A program made the translations under genes and the position numbers. 64,000 bases of DNA, taken from contig CAZZCN010000002.1 of the NCBI GenBank assembly GCA_964652975.1, positions 1 to 64,000 of the forward strand, given 5' to 3'. Positions 43,178 to 53,215 of the stretch are shown here, in pieces; the stretch's first letter is position 1; every line of letters begins with the position of its first letter. Source of the stretch: CAZZCN01 sp964652975. Its GTDB lineage: Bacteria; Bacillota; Clostridia; Saccharofermentanales; UBA5734. The notes beneath the pieces are model-generated. The model did not search any database, was not told the origin of the DNA, and worked only from the letters and a program-made list of their open reading frames with translations.

Positions 43178-43549
43178 TCTATCAATCCCCTTAATCCCTA
43201 TCTTTTAACTAAACCATCGCTCTTATATTTTTTCACTATGGTCTGTTATAATTTAAAGCTAAATCTTTTTAATTCCGGCGATTTCATAATAAAAAAGTGC
43301 TTTCGCCCAACTCAATATCATTAAAATTTGCCATAATAGTATCTGGTGCGAGATCATCGCCTACCACTTCGGGTTATGAGGGGCAACCTTTCCGTTTTAC
43401 AGGTGTTAATTACGCAATATTGCCCCTCATATTTGTATGTATTTTGTTGTTTTTTTAAGGTTTGATTTTGATAATTGTTGGTAATTGACAGTATTAGATT
43501 ATAAGTTTTGTTATTGTTTTGTCAATTAAATCCCGTTTCAATACCGTGA
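43178..43549. other. Intergenic stretch at the base-composition boundary
   Basis: 372 bases without a gene. It holds an 11-bp perfect inverted repeat ATGAGGGGCAA/TTGCCCCTCAT (43376-43386 and 43420-43430), and CTTCGGGTTATGAG (43367-43380), identical to 14 bases of the initiator tRNA anticodon arm at 2629-2642. A+T content rises sharply after this point. Confidence 0.6.
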
Positions 43550-44623
43550 TTAAGATTTGATTTTATTATTGTATATTTTGGTCGCCATATTAACTATATC
43601 ATTCGCTTCTTCTTCATTTTTAGCATAACATACCAAGTTTAATCCTTCTGGTTCTAAGTTCTCGCAAAGAGGCTTTATGTCCAAAGGTTCGCAATAGGCC
43701 TGCACATTTTTCCCCGCTTTTTGAATTTTTTTATAAACATCTATCCATTCTCTCGCAGGAGCAGCACCGCTCCCAGGAACCCACTGGACACAGTTTAGGT
43801 TTGGTAGCTCTAACAATCTGTCTAAATGCCTTAATGCACCCGGTCCGTCTAAATGATACATACTTGCGGGAATTAAATCCAATTCCTTTTGCAATCCGGG
43901 TATGACATAACCTTCAAAATCCTCTGCTGAAATCAAGCAACTAAAATCGCAAGATGTTACATACCAATTCTTTTGAGGATGCCAGATTCCCGTCCAATTT
44001 GTTGAACCCTCTTGAACCTTACTTATCATTGAATTTAGCTGACTAAGCATCTGTTTATGAACCTCAAAAATTTCATCAACTCGTGGATTTATTATTTCGT
44101 GGTTATCAAATACATCCATACAAAGCTCCTGTGGACCCCTAAGCGAAACTAAGCAATCCGTGCCTGGATGAAGGTCACTAACTCCGATTAAATAATCTCC
44201 CTTAGCGTCATTTATTAGTTCTTTTGTCATTTTAACAATTTGCTTCCACCACTTGTTGTTTTCATCAAAAACAATTTTTGGAAGCTCGTTCCAATTATTC
44301 ACATTGTGAATAGCCCAGCTTGTATCCTCACCAAATTCAATATCGCACCCACATACTGCTCCTGTTAAATCCGGTCCTAAATTTGGAAAAATAGTAGGGA
44401 ATGCCTCCCCTGCAAAGTATGTATTTTCAAAATAACTACGGCTTTTGGCAATGATATAATCCATATCAAGCCAACGGTCAATTAATTTTTGTGGTATGCT
44501 GTATTCCATTTGCTTTATCTTTGATTTTGGAGCAACAATACTCATAATAGGTCGGTCATGGTTTTCCTTATTCCAAAATTCAAGCCATCTTTCTTTTACC
44601 TTTTCATAATCTTGATAAATCAT
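43550..44623 (-). CDS. URO-D superfamily protein in a glycan locus
   Basis: 357 residues, intact. URO-D-like barrel with LIGVSDLHPGTDCLVSLRGPQELCMDVFD, GIWHPQKNWYVTSCDFSCLISAEDFEGYVIP and MYHLDGPGALRHLDRLLELP. This subfamily is common next to glycoside hydrolases in clostridia, without a proven reaction. It differs in type from the truncated URO-D gene at 40930. Downstream of a dockerin beta-helix gene, with 20 bases between. Confidence 0.8.
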   Translation of the reverse strand: MIYQDYEKVKERWLEFWNKENHDRPIMSIVAPKSKIKQMEYSIPQKLIDRWLDMDYIIAKSRSYFENTYFAGEAFPTIFPNLGPDLTGAVCGCDIEFGEDTSWAIHNVNNWNELPKIVFDENNKWWKQIVKMTKELINDAKGDYLIGVSDLHPGTDCLVSLRGPQELCMDVFDNHEIINPRVDEIFEVHKQMLSQLNSMISKVQEGSTNWTGIWHPQKNWYVTSCDFSCLISAEDFEGYVIPGLQKELDLIPASMYHLDGPGALRHLDRLLELPNLNCVQWVPGSGAAPAREWIDVYKKIQKAGKNVQAYCEPLDIKPLCENLEPEGLNLVCYAKNEEEANDIVNMATKIYNNKIKS

Positions 44624-44643
44624 TAATATCCTCGTTCCTGAAA

Positions 44644-47391
44644 TTAATTTGATTGACTTATTAATTGAATTTCTAAAATGTGCTTTTTAATTCTCATTAA
44701 ATCCGAAATAGTAACTATTCCATTTTTATCATTATCTGCAGCTTTTATTTCAATTGTTGATGGCGTTTTTAATTTTAATAGCATCTCTTTTACCGAAACT
44801 AAATCGTTCACCTGAATATCACCATCACCATTTATATCACCAGAAATCAATAGTTTATATGTTTGCGATGTAAAATTTGGTTTTTCTGCAACTAAGGTTG
44901 TATTTGTTCCCACAGTTGAATTTGGTGATAGAATCTCATTGCCTAAAACATCAAAAAGCATTAAAGTCACATTCGTTCCTTTTACAATGTTTGATAAACT
45001 TATAAATTCACTTACTTTTGACTTTAAAGGAATATTTGAAATAATATTTTCACTGTTTACATTGTTTTTCAAGAAAGTAATCATTCTTTCCTCTTGCGAA
45101 AATGATAGGTCTGTTAGCACAGTGTTTCCATTTGTAAACTCAAATACAATTTGGTCTGTTGGGGCAATACTCTCTAATTGTATATTAATTTCATCATATG
45201 AAGCAATAGAATGCCAATCTTCAACAGGCCATACCTTTATACCATTTTTTGCAAGTCTTGCCTTTGCACCATTATTTGAACCCAAAACCCCTTTTATTTT
45301 TACATTTGAATAGAAATCCGTTTTAAACGAAATGGAAGGATTTGGTGAATTTTCACTTAATCTATATAACCATAAGCCCTTCCAAGTTATATGGTCGTAA
45401 TGAGTCATATAGCAGTTACTTGTGTTAAAATATGCTTGATTTTGATATATATCGGCATTAGATAAACCCCATAAACTTGTAAATGATGAAAACATATTGT
45501 TCTCAACCTGTCCAAACTTTAAATTAGATGTTTGGTTTAAAGCATTATACCCCAAAGAATTTGCCATAAAAACCGACTTGTGTGTAGCATCAAATACATC
45601 AAATAAATATGTTGTTGATTTTATTGCCGTTTCTGGTCCAACATTACCGCATTTATCCTCTGCCGTAACCTTGTAATAATATATTGCATTTGTGTCAAAT
45701 TCCTGTGTGTCTGAAAATGAATTTGTCTTGCTTTCTCCTATAAGATTAGTGTAAGAGGTTATGAAATCCTGCTTTGTTGACCTGTGAATGTTATAATGGC
45801 TAATCCCATTGCCACCATCGGTTGCACCTTGCCAGCTTAAATCCATTCCATTATCATTTTGATTATGTGTTATGTCTAATTGGCTAATTGCCGTTGGGTT
45901 ATCGCTTTCCTTTAATAGGGTATTTGAATTTAAATCAAAGCCTGTATCTGTTTTCCAATTATTAAAATTAATAAAGTTTCTGCCATAATAATTTGCACGA
46001 AAAGCTGTTCCATTATCAGAATAAAAAGAATTATTATTCATTCTTGTAATATTTGTATCGCTTGTAAAGTTATAAATTCGTGTGGTCGTGCTAAGCCCAT
46101 ATAAAAAAACTATATTGTTATTTGAAAACTCATTATTTGACCACACACCAGCAGTATAAAGCTTTGTACTTAATGCAACGGTATCAATTTTATCAACAAA
46201 AATAATGTTTTCATTTACTTTTAGGTTTTGTAAGCCAGACCAATTATTTAGTGTATCGGCATTATATGAAGTAATAGCTATTTGTCCAGGTCCTATGGCT
46301 GTTTTCGCATTATTCCCCTTAACCTTATTATACATAATAGTCCCATTGCGATTTGCCATTGTTTCAATTCCTGGACCTTTATTGTCGTGCGCATAGTTAT
46401 ATTGAATATTTACATTCTCGCAAGTCCAATCTATATCAAAGCCACACGCATCATGTCCGTTATTGCTATCAGATTGGTTGTAGGCCTCATTAAACATAAT
46501 ATCTATGTCTGTGCTAAGAATACACCATATTGCCCCTGCACCCCAGTCAACTCCGGTTCCTGTGTATATGCCACAATCGTGAACTAAATTCCATTTAATT
46601 GCACCATATCTTGTATGATGCAATGTGATACCTTGATTACCTGTGTTATACACAGTGTTATTAAATATTTTTACATATTTTAACAGCTCAATACTTCTCA
46701 TATCCTGTCCCTCTGCTGTATTCCAGCCGACAGTAGAGATGCCTGCCCAACCAACATTATATACTGTGTTGTTTTTTATAATTAGATTACTCAAAATAGT
46801 CGTTAGTCTTGTATATGGATAAACCATACTTATTTTTATACCATCACAGTTTTTGTCAACCCCTTGACCGCTGATTTCATTATCTTCTATATTAATATTA
46901 GCCCATTCACCATTGCCATTATAGTAAAACTGTATACCGGTATTTCTGTTGTAACCCGTAATAATTTCAGTTGTCGTACATTCAACGGCTAATCCCTTAA
47001 TTGTCCAACCACCAATATTAGTTCCCCCTACAACTGTATAAGCATTGCTTCTTATTTTGGGCTTGTTCCCAGTTCCATAAGAGGTTAATGTTATGGGGCT
47101 TTCCTTTGTTCCAGAACCCCATAATTGAATGCTTTCATTCCAAATCTCTCCACATTTTAGATTTATTGTGTCCCCTGCAACAAATGTTTTTGTTGATATT
47201 TTGCTTAGTGTTTTCCAAGGCGTGTTTACTGAAAGACCATTATTTGTGTCTAAGCCATTTGTATAGTCAATATAATAATTATTAGTAGCAGCACTAACTT
47301 TAAATGGCATAACCTTTTGAGAAAACATAATAAAATTGAATATTATTACAAAGCTCAATAGAAAACAAAATGCTTTATTAACCCTTTTCAT
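44644..47391 (-). CDS. Secreted dockerin protein: beta-helix, FN3, novel module, dockerin I
   Basis: 915 residues (numbers below from a GTG four codons earlier). Signal peptide to about 38; right-handed beta-helix 40-495 with NNTVYNVGWAGIST-type turns, as in polysaccharide lyases and GH-type helices; fibronectin III 503-597; an unassigned module at 601-772 shared with the dockerin protein at 61983; an all-beta linker; and a type I dockerin 856-919 with two Ca loops (GDINGDGDIQVNDL, ADNDKNGIVTISDL). It should be attached to a cohesin scaffold; none is in view. Catalytic residues cannot be named. Confidence 0.85.
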   Translation of the reverse strand: MKRVNKAFCFLLSFVIIFNFIMFSQKVMPFKVSAATNNYYIDYTNGLDTNNGLSVNTPWKTLSKISTKTFVAGDTINLKCGEIWNESIQLWGSGTKESPITLTSYGTGNKPKIRSNAYTVVGGTNIGGWTIKGLAVECTTTEIITGYNRNTGIQFYYNGNGEWANINIEDNEISGQGVDKNCDGIKISMVYPYTRLTTILSNLIIKNNTVYNVGWAGISTVGWNTAEGQDMRSIELLKYVKIFNNTVYNTGNQGITLHHTRYGAIKWNLVHDCGIYTGTGVDWGAGAIWCILSTDIDIMFNEAYNQSDSNNGHDACGFDIDWTCENVNIQYNYAHDNKGPGIETMANRNGTIMYNKVKGNNAKTAIGPGQIAITSYNADTLNNWSGLQNLKVNENIIFVDKIDTVALSTKLYTAGVWSNNEFSNNNIVFLYGLSTTTRIYNFTSDTNITRMNNNSFYSDNGTAFRANYYGRNFINFNNWKTDTGFDLNSNTLLKESDNPTAISQLDITHNQNDNGMDLSWQGATDGGNGISHYNIHRSTKQDFITSYTNLIGESKTNSFSDTQEFDTNAIYYYKVTAEDKCGNVGPETAIKSTTYLFDVFDATHKSVFMANSLGYNALNQTSNLKFGQVENNMFSSFTSLWGLSNADIYQNQAYFNTSNCYMTHYDHITWKGLWLYRLSENSPNPSISFKTDFYSNVKIKGVLGSNNGAKARLAKNGIKVWPVEDWHSIASYDEINIQLESIAPTDQIVFEFTNGNTVLTDLSFSQEERMITFLKNNVNSENIISNIPLKSKVSEFISLSNIVKGTNVTLMLFDVLGNEILSPNSTVGTNTTLVAEKPNFTSQTYKLLISGDINGDGDIQVNDLVSVKEMLLKLKTPSTIEIKAADNDKNGIVTISDLMRIKKHILEIQLISQSN

Positions 47392-47418
47392 TATAAAACC
47401 CACAACCCTTTTTGTTTA

Positions 47419-49506
47419 TTATTTTTTATCCATCTCAAAAACGCAGGCACTGTATTTATTCTTTAATTTTATAGTTAATATGCTGTTTTCTTTGTTGAAT
47501 GTTGCAATCTTTAAAGCTTCGTTTGGATAGCTCAATTTAATTTCAAATTCACTACTATTTAAAATATTAATCTTTATATTAATTGTGGACTTTTTGCTTG
47601 CCAATCGCCATATTGCAACAAATATTTTATCTTCACTTTGCAATCCAAGACAAAGAAACTCACTTTCTGTTTTTGGTAATCCAATAGGCCAAAAGGGTGT
47701 TGATATTGGAATGTAATTTCTAATCTTTTTGTAAAAATCCAGCCCTTCCTTTATCTTATCAAAACACTTATTATTAACTTGTGCTAAGTGTCCGCTTTGG
47801 TGTATTCTAAGTAACATTGCATTGACCATATTAAAAACTGTTTCTTTTTCATTTGCATCCTTCAAAGGATATGACCAAACAGCAGCCTGTTCAGGAGTTA
47901 CAACCGTCGGAGCAGCCGCTGCAATGGTAGCATATTTTTTATAATCTGTTTGGTCGCTTGTTGACTGAATGCTATGTCTTGATAACAATGCATAGTCCAT
48001 TCTTAGTCCTCCGCTACCACAGTTTTCAACAACCAAATTCGGATATTTTACAAAAACATCATCTAACCATTTTAAATATGCACGATTGTGCTGTAAAAGT
48101 CCATCTCCAAAGCTATCAGCTTTAAGCTCTGTTCCACATCCTGCATTAATGTTATAGTCCATTTTTATATAACCAACACCATATTCACTTACTAACCTAT
48201 CAATAACTGAATGTGCAAATGAAGCAACTTGCGGATTTCTAAAATCTAATTGATAGCGTGAGTGGTCAATAATAGGCTTACCATGTCTGCAAAAAAACCA
48301 ATCCTTTGAAACCTTGCTTGTCATCGGGCAATTAATACCCATAACCTCTAACTCCAACCAAAGACCTGCAACCATTCCCTTGCTCTTTATGTATTGGATT
48401 ACCTCTTCAACGCCATTTGGAAATCGACTTTTTGAAGGCAACCATTCACCTACACTATCCCACCAAAACCCATCCGAATACCATCCAGCATCTATACAAA
48501 AATATTCACAGCCGGCTTTGAATGCGGCATCAATTAGGGGTATAAGCTTTTCTGTTGTAGGGTCTCCAAAAAGACAATTCATATAATCATTGAAAATGAT
48601 TGGCAAATTAACATTATCCTCATTAGGTCTGCGAATTGCTCTGCGATATTGTGTCATTATGCCGATGACATCATCAAACCCTTGATTTGAAAAAGCAATA
48701 CAAATAGGGACAGTTATAAATTGTTCATTTGGTTTTAAAGACTTCCACCAATGGTTTTCGTTTTCGGTAGGACCGCTAAGCTGTAAATAAAGGTGATCCG
48801 TTATATCCCCTATCTCCCACTGCCATGAACCATTATTCTCAATCTGAAACATTATATGTTGGTTGCTTTTTGTGTTTTCTATGTAGCCAACAGGTAAATA
48901 TTCATTTGTAGACCAAGTTCCGGTATTGTGAATGCTTATTCGGTTTGTTGTAAAAGAAAAGACCTTAGATAGTCCTAATTCATATAAATTATATGAATGC
49001 CACATAACCTCCCCATACCAAGTATTATGAGGAATCTGCACCTTTATTTTATCCTGCCAATTACCATCGCCCTCTTTATCAAATCCTACGAGCTTAAAAG
49101 AGCTTATATACTCTATCCCCTGCTCTGCATTTGATATATTTTCCACTTGCGTCCAAGCACGAATTGCACCTATTCCATTAAAAAACTGATAGTGGCAAAT
49201 CACTATAAATTCTTCATTGCCGCAAATCATTTCTAATTTTTGGCCATAGTTATTTTTATACTCATTATACTTAAAATATTTTAAATCAGATGCCGGTGAA
49301 GTTCCTGTGTGCTTAGCACCGTGATGGTCATTTTGATTTTTTCCCGTAACTTGAAATTCAAAACAAGAAAACCACTTTTTAGCATACTGTTCAATCAATT
49401 CCTCGCAAAAAGGTTCATTAGAAATATGAAGGAGCTTTAAATAGCCCTCATCGTCAACCTCAAAAACAACATTCATTCCATTTTCCGAAAATTTGAGCAA
49501 TTCCAT
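47419..49506 (-). CDS. GH36 alpha-galactosidase
   Basis: 695 residues, no signal peptide, so cytoplasmic. N-terminal beta-sandwich (1-290), TIM barrel (300-600), C-terminal beta domain. Nucleophile D450 in GYIKMDYN, acid/base within SDQTD (517-521), CGSGG at 496-500 and WLELEVMG. The family removes alpha-1,6 or other alpha-galactosyl ends from oligosaccharides (raffinose, galactomannan, xyloglucan side-chain types). It directly follows the ABC importer genes, which fits hydrolysis after uptake. Confidence 0.92.
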   Translation of the reverse strand: MELLKFSENGMNVVFEVDDEGYLKLLHISNEPFCEELIEQYAKKWFSCFEFQVTGKNQNDHHGAKHTGTSPASDLKYFKYNEYKNNYGQKLEMICGNEEFIVICHYQFFNGIGAIRAWTQVENISNAEQGIEYISSFKLVGFDKEGDGNWQDKIKVQIPHNTWYGEVMWHSYNLYELGLSKVFSFTTNRISIHNTGTWSTNEYLPVGYIENTKSNQHIMFQIENNGSWQWEIGDITDHLYLQLSGPTENENHWWKSLKPNEQFITVPICIAFSNQGFDDVIGIMTQYRRAIRRPNEDNVNLPIIFNDYMNCLFGDPTTEKLIPLIDAAFKAGCEYFCIDAGWYSDGFWWDSVGEWLPSKSRFPNGVEEVIQYIKSKGMVAGLWLELEVMGINCPMTSKVSKDWFFCRHGKPIIDHSRYQLDFRNPQVASFAHSVIDRLVSEYGVGYIKMDYNINAGCGTELKADSFGDGLLQHNRAYLKWLDDVFVKYPNLVVENCGSGGLRMDYALLSRHSIQSTSDQTDYKKYATIAAAAPTVVTPEQAAVWSYPLKDANEKETVFNMVNAMLLRIHQSGHLAQVNNKCFDKIKEGLDFYKKIRNYIPISTPFWPIGLPKTESEFLCLGLQSEDKIFVAIWRLASKKSTINIKINILNSSEFEIKLSYPNEALKIATFNKENSILTIKLKNKYSACVFEMDKK

Positions 49507-49595
49507 TTTTTACAACTCCCAAAAACACCAGTTTCCTATTTAGACAATGTGCGTTTCCGAAATATATAAAATATTTTTTCAGAAACGCACTATTA

Positions 49596-51173
49596 TTACT
49601 TAGATATCCCTGCTGCTTTTTTATTCATCAAATCAGCAAACTGGCTTCCGCCCATTGAATTGTATTCATTTACAAAATTTTGCCAATCAGAGTCAAAATT
49701 ACTTGACTTATAAACTAATTTAACAATCTCATCTAAAACAAATTGGGTCATTTTACTTCGTTTTGCAACCGGAAATTCATTGTTAGAAACGTAAACTCTT
49801 GAAAGTGGATTTGGCACTACAACAGCATCGTTTACTTTTAAGGTTTCAAGCATTATCTCTCTTAAAGGCTTTTCGTCATAGTAAAAATCTTGGTCCCAAT
49901 TAACTAAATTTTTAATGGCTACTGTTCCGTCAACTGTCTCAATAAAATTTGGATAGCCGGTAGCTTCCTTTGGAATTAGGTTAACTATTTTATTATTCTC
50001 TTTTTTATAGTGAGTTCCTTCTATCCCATATCTATTTAAATTAACCCCTTCGTCCGATAGAAGAAAATCCAAAATCATCAATGCTCTTTGCTTTTTGTCG
50101 TCATCAATGTCGGCATTTATTGATGTAAAAGCAAAATAGTTCTCCATTGCATCAAGTCTTTGCTTTCCATCAACCCCTTTTAGTGGCGGAAGATATGTAA
50201 ATACATCCTCAGGTTTTTTATCTTTATAAACCTTTTTGAAGTCATTATAGTAGGTTTCATACCAGCCTCCACCATTTAGTGTCATAATACCAATTTTGCC
50301 TGTTATAAATTTATCTATTTTAGCAGAATAATTTGTGGTGAAAAACTCAGGGTCTAAAATCTTTTCGTCATATAGTTTTTTGTAAAAGGTAACGGCGTTC
50401 TTCATTTCGGGGCTAATAACCTCTTGTGTCCACTTATCTCCAGCTTTCTTCCAATTGTTTAAGCTCGCTCCAAAGGCATTAAAAATCGGATAAGCCCAAT
50501 ACACTCCATCGTCGCCTGTGCAATATCCAAATGTGTCTTTTTTTCCATTTTTATCGGGATCATTATTCGCAAATGCCTTAACAACATTATAAAACTCATC
50601 TATTGTTGTAGGAATTTTAAGATTTAAATTTGAAAGCCAATCCTTCCTTATCCAAGTTAAATGACTATTGTGATATTTAATGTCACGGTTCTCAGCTTTA
50701 ATTGGAATTCCATAAACCTTTCCATCCTGTAATGATTTTAAATCTCCAAACTCAGTGACCCTCTTTTGAATATTTGGATAATCCTTCAAATAACTGTCAA
50801 GCGGTAATACAATCTCTTCTCTCATCCACTTTTCATAGGTTTCAGGACGCTCAAATAAATAGCTTGTAAATATGTCTGGCACATCACCAGATGCAATATA
50901 CATATTTAATTTGTCTTCCCAATTGTTCCAAGTTGCTGTAAGTGGTTTAAAGGTTACCTTAAATTTATCCTTGTAATATTTAAAAATATCCCCAGTTTCA
51001 TCCTCTGATACTCGTGGAAAAACCCACCCAAAAACACTAAGCTCAATTTGTTTTAAATCAGCAATATTTTTTGAGGAAACTGTTTTTGTTGGTGTAGTCT
51101 TGCAACCTGCAAATACTATTAACATTAATGCAATTGCCAAAAATAAGCTTACAAATTTAATTATTCTTTTCAA
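49596..51173 (-). CDS. ABC importer substrate-binding lipoprotein (LplA-type)
   Basis: About 525 residues, lipobox VFAGC. Family-1 extracellular solute-binding protein of the long LplA type, which binds complex oligosaccharides: FTSYLFERPETYEKWMREEIVLPLDSYLKDYPNIQ and DTFGYCTGDDGVYWAYPIFNAFG. The start is likely a TTG at 51173 with AAGGAG eight bases upstream; the longer GTG start overlaps the ribosome site. No ATPase gene is nearby; a shared MsmX-like ATPase is expected elsewhere. Confidence 0.93.
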   Translation of the reverse strand: MKRIIKFVSLFLAIALMLIVFAGCKTTPTKTVSSKNIADLKQIELSVFGWVFPRVSEDETGDIFKYYKDKFKVTFKPLTATWNNWEDKLNMYIASGDVPDIFTSYLFERPETYEKWMREEIVLPLDSYLKDYPNIQKRVTEFGDLKSLQDGKVYGIPIKAENRDIKYHNSHLTWIRKDWLSNLNLKIPTTIDEFYNVVKAFANNDPDKNGKKDTFGYCTGDDGVYWAYPIFNAFGASLNNWKKAGDKWTQEVISPEMKNAVTFYKKLYDEKILDPEFFTTNYSAKIDKFITGKIGIMTLNGGGWYETYYNDFKKVYKDKKPEDVFTYLPPLKGVDGKQRLDAMENYFAFTSINADIDDDKKQRALMILDFLLSDEGVNLNRYGIEGTHYKKENNKIVNLIPKEATGYPNFIETVDGTVAIKNLVNWDQDFYYDEKPLREIMLETLKVNDAVVVPNPLSRVYVSNNEFPVAKRSKMTQFVLDEIVKLVYKSSNFDSDWQNFVNEYNSMGGSQFADLMNKKAAGISK

Positions 51174-51191
51174 ACTAATCACTCCTTATTA

Positions 51192-52070
51192 TTAATTTTT
51201 TACCGAACCTATCAATACACCTTTTACAAAGTGCTTTTGAACAAATGGATAAACAATAATTATGGGCAAAACCGAAATCATAATAACTGCCATTTTAATG
51301 TTTTCTTGGCTCATATACTTATCTATATTTAACGATATACTCTTTGTAATATCGGTTTCACTATTAACGATTATTTCCCTTAAAACTAAGGTAAGCGGCC
51401 ACAGCTTTGCATTATTCAAAAAAAGCATTGGTGCAAACCAATCATTCCATTTTGAAACAGCTGTAAATAGTCCAATTGTTGCCAAGGCGGGCATTGAAAG
51501 AGGCATAATAATTTGAATATACGTTCTAAAATAACCTGCTCCGTCTATCTTAGCTGATTCCTCTAATTCCTTAGGCAATTCCTTGAAAAATGATATTAGA
51601 ACAAATATCCACCAGGTGTTTACTGCATAAGGAATAATTAATACTAAGATATTGTCAATTAAATTAAGACTTTTTATAAGCAAATAGTATGGAACTAAGC
51701 CACCGCTAAAAAACATTGTAATTAATATCATTGTAAAAATTAAATTTCTACCAGGAAGCTCTTTTTTCGTTAATACACAAGCAATCATAGATGTAACAAA
51801 CATTTGATACACAGTTGTTATCAAGGTCGTATAAATTGAAACCCAAGATGCTTGCATTAGCTTTGCGGTAGAAAGAACATAAGCAAAAGCATCAAAGGTA
51901 ATTCTTGTGGGAAAAATTCTAATTGTGTTTTTAACAGCATCCTCATATGGCATAATTGAACCTAACAATACATGCCAAAATGGATAAAGCGTTAATAGTG
52001 CTAACATTAGCAAAAAGATAGTGTTTAAAACATCAAAAATCTTCTCACCCATTGTCTTTCTTATCCTCAT
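51192..52070 (-). CDS. ABC sugar permease (LplC-type)
   Basis: 292 residues, six helices. The inner-membrane EAA loop is ELEESAKIDGAGYFRTYIQIIMPLSMP, contacting the ATPase. The C-terminus KHFVKGVLIGSVKN is the LplC-type signature. Ribosome site GAGGAG. Forms the channel with the permease upstream. Confidence 0.94.
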   Translation of the reverse strand: MRIRKTMGEKIFDVLNTIFLLMLALLTLYPFWHVLLGSIMPYEDAVKNTIRIFPTRITFDAFAYVLSTAKLMQASWVSIYTTLITTVYQMFVTSMIACVLTKKELPGRNLIFTMILITMFFSGGLVPYYLLIKSLNLIDNILVLIIPYAVNTWWIFVLISFFKELPKELEESAKIDGAGYFRTYIQIIMPLSMPALATIGLFTAVSKWNDWFAPMLFLNNAKLWPLTLVLREIIVNSETDITKSISLNIDKYMSQENIKMAVIMISVLPIIIVYPFVQKHFVKGVLIGSVKN

Positions 52071-52094
52071 AAAACTCCTCTCTTTCTAATAAAA

Positions 52095-53069
52095 TCAATA
52101 AATACCGTTCCCAGATATTTTTTTAGCCAGCTTGTTGGCTAACAATAAAAGACCTAAATTAATTATATTTTTAATTAATCCAACCGCTGTTCCAATCTCA
52201 AATGACGAACCGCTTATACCAACACGAATAATATATGTATCAATTATCTCACCGACATCACGAACCATTGGATTTAGCATTGTATATACCTGGTCAAAGT
52301 CACTATTCATCATTCCACCTATTGTCAAAATCAGAAGCATTGTTATAGTAGTTGCCATTGATGGTAAGGTAATATGAATTGCCTGTTTAAAGCGTCCTGC
52401 TCCGTCTATAACTGCCGCCTCATACATTTCGCTATTAATAGAAGATATTGCGGCCAAATATATAATTGAGCTAAATCCAATTTCCTTCCAAATACCACTT
52501 GCTACAAGTAGACCTCTAAAATATTGTTTGTTACTAAGAAAATCAACTTGTGTCATTCCTAAAGATGACAAAATACTATTTACCAATCCACTATTGCCTA
52601 ATAGCGTTTGAAAAATTCCAAAAATAACTATCCAAGATATAAAATGCGGCAAATATACAATTGTCTGTATTGTTTTTTTAAACCAAACTTTACGAACCTC
52701 ATTTAGTAGCAAGGCTAAAATAATTGGCGCAGGAAAACCAAATAAAAGACGGTAAAGGTTAATTATTATTGTGTTGTAAAAAACACCCCAAAATTCCTTA
52801 TCAGCAAAGATTGTTTCAAACCACTTGAAGCCTACCCAAGGGCTATTTAAAATACCCATCTTAAAGTATAAGTCCTTAAATGCAACCATTATTCCATACA
52901 TAGGTGAATACACAAAGATTATGTAGAACAATATAGCAGGTAATGCCATTAAATAAAGTGCTTTATATCTCCACATCTTTTGAAGTAGATTAAAAAACCT
53001 TGCTTTTACATTGATTTTTTCTTCACTATTTGCTTTTTTAGATTTAGTTATAATATTTAGAGTGTCCAT
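52095..53069 (-). CDS. ABC sugar permease (LplB-type)
   Basis: 324 residues, six helices after a basic cytoplasmic lead. EAA loop MYEAAVIDGAGRFKQAIHITLPSM and the C-terminal TYIIRVGISGSSFEIGTAVGLIKNIINLGLL are LplB-type. Start 53069 follows GAGGGAG by six bases. First gene of the importer set. Confidence 0.94.
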   Translation of the reverse strand: MDTLNIITKSKKANSEEKINVKARFFNLLQKMWRYKALYLMALPAILFYIIFVYSPMYGIMVAFKDLYFKMGILNSPWVGFKWFETIFADKEFWGVFYNTIIINLYRLLFGFPAPIILALLLNEVRKVWFKKTIQTIVYLPHFISWIVIFGIFQTLLGNSGLVNSILSSLGMTQVDFLSNKQYFRGLLVASGIWKEIGFSSIIYLAAISSINSEMYEAAVIDGAGRFKQAIHITLPSMATTITMLLILTIGGMMNSDFDQVYTMLNPMVRDVGEIIDTYIIRVGISGSSFEIGTAVGLIKNIINLGLLLLANKLAKKISGNGIY

Positions 53070-53215
53070 TTCAAACTCCCTCGTAAACAAAGCTTTATAA
53101 AATATTTTTTTTAATTTCTATGATGTAATTATATAGCTTTTATTATAAATACAAAATGTTTTCTTGTTAGTCTGTTTTGTAAATATATTAGACACTTAAA
53201 GATAAAACACTTATT

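Noticed and set aside
43376..43430. Rho-independent terminator
   Set aside because: The 33-base loop is too long and no T-run follows on either strand.
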